Under the pieces are notes generated by a model. That model saw nothing but the letters and a program-made list of their open reading frames with translations, did no database searches and was not told where the DNA came from. Of a stretch of DNA of 64,000 bases, positions 55,206 to 64,000 are shown in pieces. The position numbers were made by a program, and so were the translations under genes. Numbering within the stretch: the stretch's first letter is position 1; every line of letters starts with the position of its first letter. This DNA is from Cladorhizidae sp. MBARI D1340-BT2 (taxonomy: Eukaryota > Porifera > Demospongiae > Poecilosclerida > Cladorhizidae), in assembly GCA_028752905.1 (NCBI GenBank), contig JAQNBH010000003.1, positions 36,702,472 through 36,766,471 on the forward strand, in the 5' to 3' direction.

Positions 55206-55438
55206 CCAACTTTTCAAAATTGAAATCCGGGACGTTGACCACACCAACCATGAATATAATTAAATTGTTATGAAGAGTATCATTTTTGAAGAGTACCATT
55301 TTTGCATTGAAAATCATTTTTGCATAGAAATGGTTGTGGCTTGTTTACATTTATTTTGTAAGGAATTCATCTGAAAGTTTAGCATCAAAACAACAAGAAT
55401 GAGAATTGCTGTTAAACTTGATTGACATTAACTCTCTC

Positions 55439-56069
55439 GGCTCGGCTCGGGCTGCCTGCGTGCCACACCTGTTGACCATCTACCCATCCTCGCCGGCATC
55501 GCCCCACCAATGCTGCAACGCGAAGCAGCCGTCCTGGCCCTGTCCCGCAAGGCCATCAATGACGAGGACCACCTTCTCCACCATATCGCCACCGAGCCCC
55601 CAATACGCCAATGCCTCAAATCAAGACACTCGTTCGCGGAGCAAGCCCATCAGCTCCTGCGCTCAACACCTGACGATGTCTCGAAAGGTGGTTGGCTGAA
55701 ACACCGCTGGAGGGAGAAGTGGCAGTCAGCCAGCAAGTCCAGGCTACATCGATTCGTGGAGACGCCGGACGAGCTGCCAGGCGAGGACCTACCGCGCAAG
55801 CAGTGGACAACCCTCAACCGCCTCAGAACTGGTGTCGGCCGCTTCGCCGCCAACATGAAAGAATGGGGACTGAGAGACTCGGCCGCATGTGAATGTGGGG
55901 ACCCAGAACAGACAGTCGATCACGTCATCGAGTCCTGCCCCCTACACCATCCACCCAATGGCGAGCCCGGGATAGCCAGTCTGGACGACGAGACACGAGC
56001 GTGGCTGTCCTCGACAGAGTTGGTGATCTGACATTGACGAGCGAGAGAGCAAACGAAAGAAGAAGATTA
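55439..56069 (+). mobile_element. 5'-truncated GC-rich LINE fragment with 10-bp target duplication
   Basis: 631 bp flanked by TAACTCTCTC on both sides (55429-55438 and 56070-56079). It is visibly GC-rich against AT-rich surroundings. It encodes the C-terminal ~190 residues of a non-LTR polymerase (stop at 56031): GIAPPMLQREAAVLALSRKA, WTTLNRLRTGVGRFAANMKE and a zinc-knuckle region CECGDPEQTVDHVIESCPL. The reading frame is intact to its stop and a short A/G-rich tail follows. The border frame suggests truncation at the 5' end during target-primed integration. Confidence 0.85.
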
Positions 56070-56079
56070 TAACTCTCTC

Positions 56080-59000
56080 ATGGATACAGGCGTGACATAC
56101 ACGCGAAAGTGCAAGTGGTACCGAAAAATAATTGTCTAAAATCAATCATTTGCTCTGAGCGTCTAGAATTACGTGTGCACATGCCCAGAGAGTTGCTATA
56201 TAGGTAACCATGGTAGCCGTAACGCCGAATCTGACCTTACCGATCGCATAATTGTTGTCTCAAAAGTTTACTGCCGATGATGTACTTGAAATGTGCTACA
56301 ATAGCGATTTTGGCCTTTCAGAAGACGAATCTAGCTGTGATGAAGGAGAAGAAGTCCATGCCTACAGGGGACAGCGAGTTATCCAGCCTGAGCAACTGAC
56401 AGCTCTTTTCAGAGCTGTCATTTCTGACCAGGCTTGTAGCTCAGCTAGCTTTGTCGAGGACTGTGAATCTAGTGATGATGAGAGGAACTATGAAGGTGAG
56501 TCAAGATTTACAAAGACAGTATATACATAGATAGAACTAATATATAGATAGATCTAGTAACTATTTTCCTGAGTATATGTAAAAGTGGGTGTATCTATTT
56601 TCCCTGAATAGTGAGTTTTAGACTGGCACAGTCTACATGTTTACTTTCCCTGTTAGTTCACAGCTTGACTAGCTCTCTTTTTGTGTGTGCATATATCTTC
56701 TCCAGGCTCTTCCACTCTGTGCATGGCATCCCCTCCAGGCCCTACACCTGTGAGTATGGCATACCTTCCAAGCCCTTCCTCTGCAGAGGTACCTCCTCCT
56801 TCCGCTTTTCCACCTCCCAGTCTATCCTGCTCGAAGTCGCTGGTTCCTGTGTCTGATTACTCGAGTGGTGAGACTCAGAACCTGCACACACTGCTCCACA
56901 GCAAGGTCATAGACAATCGAGAAGTAAGGACAGATCTAGGAGTAGAGATAGGGGGTTGTGTAGAGCTAGAGGTAGAGGTCGTAGAGCTAGAGGAAGAGGT
57001 TGTGCTTCTAGCAGAATTTCCAGTTCTATTGCTGCTGGCCCATCTTTACAAACTAGTGCTGGTCCATCTTTACCATCTACTGCTGGGCCATCTTTACCAG
57101 CTACTGCTGGTCCGTCTACTTCTCTTTCTGGCCCTTCTAGTAGCTCTACTGGTATGGACACTTTTGGAGGTGTCTGGGTGAAACAGGAGCCAGCTGGTAC
57201 TTCGTTCTCATACTCAAAGACCCCTGGACCAGTATCTGCTTCAGTTAGGGCACAGAGTTCTCCTCTTGAACTCTTCTCCCAGTTTTTCACTGAAGAAGTT
57301 TTTGACTTGTTTGTGGTTGGGACCAATCGCTACGCTGCCACAGTTTGTGGAACTACATCTCATGCCCGTCGCTGGACTGATGTGACAGTCCAGGAGATGA
57401 AAGATTTTTGGGGAATTCTTTTGTATATGGGTATTATAGTGCTACCTAGGTTAGAACTGTATTGGACTACTAAGTACCCCCTGCAGTCTCTGATGTCATG
57501 CCCATCAATAGATTCCAGCAGTTGTTCAGGTGCCTCCATTTAGCTGACAACTCAGCTCAAATCCCACATGGTCAGTCGGGACATGATCGACTCTTCAAGG
57601 TCCGTAACCTGTTAGATTTGGTTGTCCCAAGGTTTGAATCAGAGTATCTTACTCACCAAGACTGCACCATTGATGAAGCCATGATCCCTTTCAAGGGAAG
57701 ACTCAGCTTCAAGCAGTACCTGAAAGACAAACCCACAAAATGGGGGATCAAGGTCTTTGTATTAGCTGATGCTACTAATGGATATATAAAAACCTTTCAA
57801 ATATACACGGGCAAGTCAGTAGAGGATAGTGGCAATAGTGTATGTTTATGTAGTAAGGTAGTCTTAGATCTCATGTCTGGCTTGGAGAATAGTGGTTATC
57901 ACTTATTTACTGATAATTACTATACTTCCCCCACCCTCTACAATCATCTATATAATCGTGGCATCAATGCGTGTGGGACAGCACGTTCCAACAGAGTGGG
58001 TTTCCCCAAGGATTTGGTAACAAAGGCTACCAGACTTAATCGTGGGTTCATGGATTACCGCTCGAATGGTCCACTTCTTGCTTCCGTTTGGGTGGATAAA
58101 CGTACTATTTATTTCTTATCCACGATGCATTTAGCCGAGCCTCCAGCTGGTACTACATGCACAGTGAAGAGACGTACTGCTAATGGTATTCAAGCTGATG
58201 TGTCATGCCCCACTCCTCTGCCTGATTATCAAAAGAACATGAGGGGGTTGATCGTAATGATCAAATGACACAGTATTATAGCATGGGTAGACGTAGTACC
58301 AAGTGGTGGAAAAGGGTATTTTATTATATAGTTGAGTCTGCTATTTTGAATAGCTACGTGATGGAATCACATGTTAGGCCAGTTGAGCATGCGAAAAAGG
58401 GTTCGGCCAAGAGGGACTACCTGTCCTATCGACTGGAGCTTGCTGAGCTGCTGGTGGGCACTTTCTGTTCAAGGCGGCGGGCAGGGCATCCGAACATTGA
58501 GCGTGTTCATCTCTCCCGCCTGAACCGTGACCTTGACCACTATCCATGTCAGATGGACAAGCATAAGCGCTGCGTGGTGTGTGAGGGGATCGGGGATCAG
58601 GAAAAGGAAGAAACTTCCAAAACAGTGGACATAGGCATGAAACACGCATGATATTCTGCACATGCCAAGTCCCCCTCTGCTTGGACAACAACCGCTTGTG
58701 CTTTGAGAAGTACCACAATGTTTTGGATTACTGTCGATAACTTGTATTATTTGTTATATAGTGTGCTTATAATCATTACATATTTGCATGAACAGTAGCT
58801 TTGTAATGTATAATAAAGACTAGTGTTTGTTTCTATGACGTGTCTGCTTGTAGTTTTTGAATGTAAAATGAATGCCATGTTATTGGGCAAATCCTGAATT
58901 TCAAGTCTTGTAGTAACAGGTAATGTTCTCTAATGTGGTAAGAACATTTGCTGACCTGATGCAGTATTATGAAATGCAGTTAGACTTCGAATAGCACCCA

Positions 59001-59138
59001 GTAGCAATAGTGGATTACCCAAAAACACATTGAATTATAGTGTAAAATAGTGATGTGATAGGTTTAATGATATTCATAATCGTGGGTTTAGTTGCTAAGC
59101 AACTGTAGTTGACCAAAAAATGTCCATCAAAGCTTTAA
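56080..59138 (+). mobile_element. near-complete piggyBac element
   Basis: Contains a full-length but frameshifted transposase gene (56252-58740), an AATAAA signal near 58812, and a 3' region with AATGATATTCATAATCG and TTGCTAAGCAAC. That region is shared with the MITE at 46646-47545. A TTAA at 59135-59138 is the most likely right border, because hAT coding sequence resumes at 59150. I could not fix the left border or match terminal inverted repeats. Confidence 0.6.
56252..58740 (+). pseudogene. piggyBac transposase, full length with about four frameshifts
   Basis: Exon 1 (56252-56495) has the acidic N-terminus (DVLEMCYNSDFGLSEDESS), lacks an in-frame ATG at its start, and ends at a GTGAGT donor. 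The acceptor TTCTCCAG at 56705 restores frame. A Ser/Pro/Arg-rich linker (RGRGRRARGRG) precedes SPLELFSQFFTEEVFDLFVV and MKDFWGILLYMGI. The three catalytic Asp of the DDD fold are visible: CTIDEAMIPFKGR (Asp at 57671), LFTDNYYTSP (57912) and GVDRNDQ (58250). A cysteine-rich C-terminus follows (RCVVCEG...CQVPLCLDNNRLCFEKYH). Frameshifts lie near 56930, 57500, 58245 and 58640. Loss appears recent, because all domains are well kept. Confidence 0.9.
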
Positions 59139-59149
59139 CCATAACTACT

Positions 59150-61245
59150 TCAAAGGTTGCTATTGGATTTTTCACTTTCCTGTATGGATATAAAAATAAA
59201 TGTAAAAATAGGTCCAAAATTTGAGAAACCCTGTGTAAATCTATCAGTCAAAGAGTTAAAGGAACAATGGTTTCCTGGTTTAGACAGGATCTCTGGACCG
59301 TGTGGACTTTTCTGATTATCCCTCTCTGCATCAGCATTGGAGCAGGGTATGGTCAACAGACCAGCCATGAGACGGAACAAGTAACTAAACCTTAACTCCC
59401 CAGCCAAAGTTTTGATCTGCCCCACTTTCCACCAAAAAGAGCCAGTATAAGGCTTTTCTACAGTTTTGGTGATGTGGTATGTATCTGGTTTGGGAATGTC
59501 AGCTGGGAAAAGAAGAAAGTCATTAAATTCCTCTTCAATGCGGTCAAGTGATTCAGAATCAGATAAACCAATCTGCGGAAATTGTCTTGCCAAATTCAAG
59601 ACAGTAGCTGTTGAATAAGTGGATGTTTTGTCTGGCTGAAGAACACCTAAATTCTTTAGGAGAGGAACCCCAAAAGGAAACTTCTTTACCATTTTTGCAA
59701 TGGTTGCCAAGTAGAAGTTGCGTACTGCTGTAAAGAATGGCTTTGGATCTCTCTCTCTTCTTCAAATGCTGCGAGACAACCTCAAGTTTCAGTACCTATT
59801 CCTAGACTCTCATCCGAAACCTGACACTCTTCATCAAACTTGAGAAGTCTAAGGTTGTCACCAGCAGCAAGAATAGTTTCAGCCGTCAACAAATTTTTTT
59901 GCATACAGCTTTACAAGTTGACTTAGCTCTTCATAAAGTTCGCAGGTAGTATTTTCTGTTAACTTCTGGAATTGTTTATTATTGAAGACAAGATGAAAGC
60001 TAAGAATTGAAGAATAAGCTTGGTGAGAGGATTCTGTAGCCTACGAGTGATGCTAATTACTTTCTCAGTCTGTTCATCACAGGATAGGAAGTAATATATC
60101 AAACCTTCAAGCTGATTGAGATATCTAAGCACACATCGAAGCAGACTTAGCCAACGTGTGGGACAATGCTTTAAGATAGCCTTAGGTTCAGAATCAAAAA
60201 GGGAGCACCAATGGTCAACACCTCTCTTGCTGCTATGATAAAAATAATAAAAAACATCAACAAATAGCTGGTCTATATTCACTGGTAATGTCTGTAAGCC
60301 AGCTTTGATAGAGAGATCAGCCAAGTGGCAAATGCAACCAACATCATAGAGATGAGGCACCTCATTTTTTGTGAACTTTTGTACTCCAGATCTCGCACCT
60401 TTCATGACATTGGCAGTGTCAGACATGAAAGCGAACGCCTTGTTGATATCCAAACCATTCTTTTTCAAAGATTCTGTAAGAACCTGGAAAATATTTCTTG
60501 CAGTATACCAATGTTGACCAATGGCAATCCAGGAACCTCGTACACACGTTCTTCTCTTCAGTGTCAAAGATTCTTATGAGAATGATACAAGACTTATCAG
60601 TGTGATCATTTGATTCGTTCACCATGATGGAAAACAGTTTATTGGTCATATTCTCTGTTATAGAATTTTTATAGTGAGGTGCAAGAGCCTCTGTTACAAT
60701 GGCTGCTCTTTTGGTATGCCCATATGCTGGCAATATCCGAATCCAGAAACATAAGTTTGAACAGCTTAGTGGCATGATCACTAGTTTGGAAAGATATGTT
60801 GTGTTTAGCCACAAACAATGCCCACCTCGTCTCAGCCTCGGTAACATTCTTTCGTGCTTGTGGTCTATAAAATGATGAAACTGATTGGGATGTAGCTAGT
60901 AGCAGCCATTGCCATTTCCTTGTGATGTTTCCCTGTAATATGGGTAGTCACATCATTTCTCCCCCCAATGGGAAACACTAAAATCGGAAGAGCACAAGGA
61001 GCAGTGTGCAAATGTGTCACCTATAAAGTCATAACAAATATAATTGATCTACATTAGTACAGTCAATATAAGTTCTAACAGGCTATTACCTCTATAACTC
61101 TTTCCTATTCCTTGAAATTCTTTTACCCATGTAGAGGTAAAGTGACACTGCCTCTTTGGCTTCTTGTGTGGATGTGTTACCGATTCCTCAGGCTCAGCCA
61201 TAAAACAGAGAGAGAGAGGCCAAGGTAACACTTGACCACTCACTT
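59150..61245 (-). pseudogene. hAT transposase, nearly full length, frameshifted
   Basis: Minus strand: a first exon near 61190-61080 with CHFTSTWVKEFQGIGKSYRG, and a finger region near 61000-60940 (poorly kept). The core entry follows: NKLFSIMVNESNDHTDKSCI (60660-60590), FMSDTANVMKGARSGVQKF (60430-60370) and YDVGCICHLADLSIKAGL (60345-60295). Then AILKHCPTRWLSLLRCVLRY (60185-60125) and FPQIGLSDSESLDRIEEEFN (59590-59530). The hAT dimerisation entry LLTIPCSNADAER is near 59350-59310, ending at 59150. Frameshifts occur near 60720, 60500 and 59720-59960. This is the same family as 27691-28990, but here the C-terminus is retained. Confidence 0.87.
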
Positions 61246-61539
61246 TCTATCAGACTCACCATGCACATTTCATTTTTCCTGTCCATGCTCCAAATTTATG
61301 AATATCCCTCACACCTCCAAATACTCTAAATAATTTTGTGGTTGCCTATAGCTCTTATAAGTATACCTTGGACAATCACATATTGTCATTGTCTCAAATT
61401 ATACTTTCATGTAATGCAATTCTCACATGCTGTAAAATCATATATTATTATTATTATTAATTCTGACTGTCAGGTAGCAGCTGGATTTTCCTCTGCTCCG
61501 GTCAGTTGTGAAGTGAAGCGCTGACTTGTGTAGTGGCCA

Positions 61540-61772
61540 GGTGTAGCAGCTGCTAAGGAGGAGCCTTTAGTCTAACAGTGCTGTATAGCCAGTTGTAAAT
61601 TGGCAGCTGCTATGGAGGAGCCTTTAGTTTCACAGTGCTGTAGCCAGTTGTAAATTGGCAGCTGCTATGGAGGAGCCTTTAGTTTCACAGTGCTGTAGCC
61701 AGTTGTAAATTGGCAGCTACTGTGGAGGAGCCTTTAGTTTAACAGTGCTGTAGCCAGTTGTAAATTGTACAA
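61540..61772 (+). repeat. ~56-bp tandem repeat, 4 copies, inside the hAT right end
   Basis: Four copies of CAGCTGCTATGGAGGAGCCT then TTAGTTTCACAGTGCTGTAG and CCAGTTGTAAATTGG. It is followed by the subterminal CCGGGAC-rich end of the element. Confidence 0.85.
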
Positions 61773-61872
61773 CTAATCCAGCATTTCCGGACAAACACCA
61801 AATCCATGCGGGACACGTTTCATCAAGTGCAAATCCGGAATCCCGGAGCTTCCGGGACTGTTGGAGGGTATG

Positions 61873-62712
61873 AAGTGCCTATTTACCCAGTCATACAAGT
61901 GCCTATATAACCAGTCAAGCAAGTGCCATCATGCAAGTGCCTATATATACAGTTATGCAAGTGCCTATATATATACCCAGTCATGCAAGTGACTATACCC
62001 AGTCACGCAAGTGCATATATACCCAGTCTCATGCAATTGCCTACAGTCATGCAAGTGCCTATATACCCAGTCATGCAAGTGCATATATACCCAGTCATGC
62101 AAGTGCCTATATACCCAGTCATACAAGTGCCTATATACCCAGTCATGCAAGTGCTTATATACCCGTTCATGCAAGTGTCTATATATCCAGTCTTGCAAGT
62201 GCCGTCATGCAAGTGCCTATATACCCAGTCATGCAAGTGCCTATATACCCAGTCATGCAAGTGCCTATATACCCAGTCATGCAAGTGCCTATATACCCAT
62301 TCATGCAAGTGTCTATATACCCAGTCTTGCAAGTGCCTATATACCCAGTCATGCAAGTGCCTATATACCCAGTCATGCAAGTGCCTATATACCTAGTCAT
62401 GCAAGTGCTTATATATATATACCCAGTCATGCAGGTGCCTATATACCCAGTCATGCAAGTGCTTATATATATATATACCCAGTCAGGCAAGTGCCTATAT
62501 ACCCAGTCATGCAAGTGCCTATATACCCAGTCATGCAGGTGCCTATATACCCAGTCATGCAAGTGCTTATATATATATACCCAGTCAGGCAAGTGGCTAT
62601 ATACCCAGTCATGCAGGTGCCTATATACCCAGTCATGCAAGTGCTTATATATATATACCCAGTCAGGCAAGTGGCTATATACCCAGTCATGCAAGTGGAT
62701 ATATACCCAGTC
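61873..62712 (+). repeat. 24-bp satellite, block 3
   Basis: About 34 units of the same satellite as blocks 1 and 2. The right third has a higher-order pattern in which units with expanded TATATATATA (near 62411, 62465, 62569, 62645) alternate with standard ones, at a spacing of roughly 75-105 bp. Open frames are artefacts. Confidence 0.95.
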
Positions 62713-63660
62713 CAGGGAGAAAATTGAGTCAAAATTTAGTTGCATCCATGAAGACTAGGGTGGAAACATATATATAAGAAGAAGGAAAGTCAGTAAACTT
62801 TAATTCGCATTATATATTATATAGCCCCACTCCCAAAGTAACCACAGGTGCTTGGATATTCTGTACATATTTAGTCATTATAATTTATACCGGAGTAATT
62901 TATACCTGAGCAGACAGACTTCAGAATTTCTGAAGTAGGAGCTAATATAATAATAAATTGACAAAATAAACAAAAACCAAAAAAATGGAGCCATAATGCC
63001 AAGATTTCAGAATCTACGAGTAAAACTTGTAAAACTGCTAACCTGTAAAAAAAATCCAAGATGTTCTTCAAAAACATTTGTTTACATTCCAAGTTAACAG
63101 GACAGATTAATTTTAATGATGTGTCCTATCTATCTATCTATCTATATATATATCAAGAAGGCTAAGTAGGGCAGTTGGTTGATTTCAGGTATATCATTCC
63201 TCTCCCCAATGTTAAACGACATTGCTCTAATCCTTATCCTATATACCTACTGCCCTAACTCTAATCATGGAATCCATCACTGACCACAGCTAGTATGGAT
63301 GATTTCAGTGATGTCATTATTTTTGAAGTCTCCAAACTTGTAAGCTAATTTAGCATTTTTACCTTGTTCTAGTATTTTGAAATATATACCTATATAGATT
63401 TTTGTTCATTCTGCACCAATACATGGTTACAGTCTAATTCATCCTCAATATAATTTTATATTATATAAATATCATACTCATCATCTTATTGCCTCACATG
63501 TAGTTAGAAAAATGTTATGGGATAGGCATTATATACTATTTTGGCAAAATGCAATGGGTTACTTTACAATGGACCCTAATTTAAAATAGTGCATGGCCCC
63601 TAGTACCCCTAATCACAAATAGTGCAACAGCAACATTTTCGCTGTGATTACAGCAGGTAA
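62713..63660. other. no gene recognised; microsatellite
   Basis: AT-rich. A CTAT/AT microsatellite lies at about 63128-63152. Nothing coding. Confidence 0.45.
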
Positions 63661-63669
63661 AGATTGTCA

Positions 63670-63824
63670 TTACACAACTTTTTCCACCCCGCCCCCATTC
63701 CTTTGTTGCCGACCCTTTTGCACCTGATTCCTCCTAAAGGTAAAGGATGTCCTACGCAACTCACTTGCTGCTGACCCTTTTCCTCTCCTAAAGGAGGTAA
63801 AGAGTTTTCTACACAACTCGAGTA
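63670..63824 (+). promoter_or_regulatory. likely promoter/5' UTR of the thioredoxin-2 gene, with ~60-bp direct repeat
   Basis: Two to three imperfect copies of a stretch with TGCTGACCCTTTTCCTCTCC, TAAAGGTAAAG and CTACGCAACTC end just before the start codon. No TATA box is apparent. The role is inferred from position only. Confidence 0.35.
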
Positions 63825-63982
63825 ATGATGCTGTGCAGGTCTGTACAGAAGACAGCACCTCTGCTGCAGAAACTAAACACAAGTGCAGCTATAATGAATG
63901 TTTTTGCAGTGCAGACTGAGGAAGACTTCAAGCAAAAAGTGTTGTTAGCTCCAAAACCCGTGGTAGTGGACTTCCATGCCAG
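63825..63982 (+). CDS. TXN2: mitochondrial thioredoxin (thioredoxin-2), first coding exon, runs off the window
   Basis: Starts MMLCRSVQKTAPLLQKLN, an N-terminus rich in Arg, Lys, Ser and Leu without acidic residues, as expected for a mitochondrial targeting peptide. The thioredoxin fold then begins with FAVQTEEDFKQKV and PKPVVVDFHA. The exon ends at an AG/GTGCGT donor (63983) exactly before the position where the catalytic WCGPC motif must follow. The interrupted codon (phase 2) would give one residue, then Trp-Cys. Thioredoxin-2 reduces disulfides in the matrix and supplies peroxiredoxin 3. The remaining exons lie beyond 64000. An overlapping minus-strand frame is a shadow. Confidence 0.85.
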
Positions 63983-64000
63983 GTGCGTCAATCTTATCAT

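Larger units (their letters stand above)
55206..61872 (-). mobile_element. second hAT element in the satellite, carrying a LINE fragment and a piggyBac
   Basis: The left border is at the GTGCCAACTTTTC near 55203, followed by AAATCCGGGACG. The right border is GGGACTGTTGGAGGGTATG ending at about 61872. The right end, read outward (CATACCCTCCAACAGTCCCGG), matches the ends of the 27542-29323 element. The left end coincides with satellite sequence, so its exact first base is uncertain. An AAGTGCC string occurs on both sides. It encodes a minus-strand transposase (59150-61245) and has received a 5'-truncated LINE (55439-56069) and a piggyBac (about 56080-59138). Confidence 0.7.

Noticed and set aside
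55510..56031. Host gene in a GC-rich island
   Set aside because: The peptide matches the C-terminal end of non-LTR polymerases, and the block is bordered by a 10-bp target duplication.
61923..62758. Frames of up to 275 codons in block 3
   Set aside because: Same 24-bp artefact; no unique sequence, signal peptide or splice context.

Overview
This is a eukaryotic, almost certainly invertebrate animal, nuclear window. It is AT-rich and gene-poor, and it is dominated by transposable elements (TEs), minisatellites and inserts within inserts. Signs of an animal nuclear genome are spliceosomal intron borders, the first exon of a mitochondrial thioredoxin at the right edge, a glycosyltransferase family 92 gene, and a TRAF-type RING exon. 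The mix of TTF-type hAT, piggyBac, PIF/Harbinger, Ty3/gypsy and several non-LTR lineages, with many 24-90 bp tandem arrays, would fit a demosponge such as Amphimedon. That species guess is inference only.

Layout. 0-9 kb: minisatellites, a decayed hAT transposase (minus strand), a non-LTR retrotransposon tail and a TRAF-like RING exon. 9-14 kb: three tandem-repeat fields; the third has head-to-head blocks and is interrupted by a solo LTR and by a palindromic MITE. 14-21 kb: a hAT element with a perfect 8-bp target duplication, itself carrying a nested MITE, then a broken Ty3/gypsy element with polypurine tract and 3' LTR. 21.9-25.5 kb: an inverted-repeat element with a transposase-like gene and about 30 copies of a 34-bp minisatellite. 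27.1-29.6 kb: a Harbinger-type element (TTA duplication, 19-bp perfect inverted repeats) with a hAT element inside it. 31-33 kb: a decayed piggyBac. 34.7-38.9 kb: a palindromic (foldback) element whose right arm was hit by a CR1-like LINE with an uninterrupted 950-residue ORF2.

40.3-41.6 kb: an intact glycosyltransferase 92 gene, the one complete host-type gene. 43.6-48.2 kb: a decayed gypsy and a minus-strand LINE bounded by microsatellites and interrupted by a piggyBac derivative. 49.2-51.3 kb: an LTR and a RT fragment. 51.7-62.7 kb: a 24-bp satellite array split into three blocks by two hAT elements. One has its transposase C-terminal half inverted relative to the rest; the other has collected a 5'-truncated LINE and a near-complete piggyBac. 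63.8 kb: thioredoxin-2 exon 1, running off the window.

How things work together: the window is best read as a stratigraphy. Tandem arrays are the oldest layer, DNA transposons and LTRs landed in them, and LINEs, piggyBac and MITEs landed in those. No operon-like or CRISPR-like organisation is present. The most unusual items are the inverted-half hAT transposase, the LINE-in-palindrome, the split satellite, and five copies of a short dispersed repeat that resembles a decayed hammerhead-ribozyme core.
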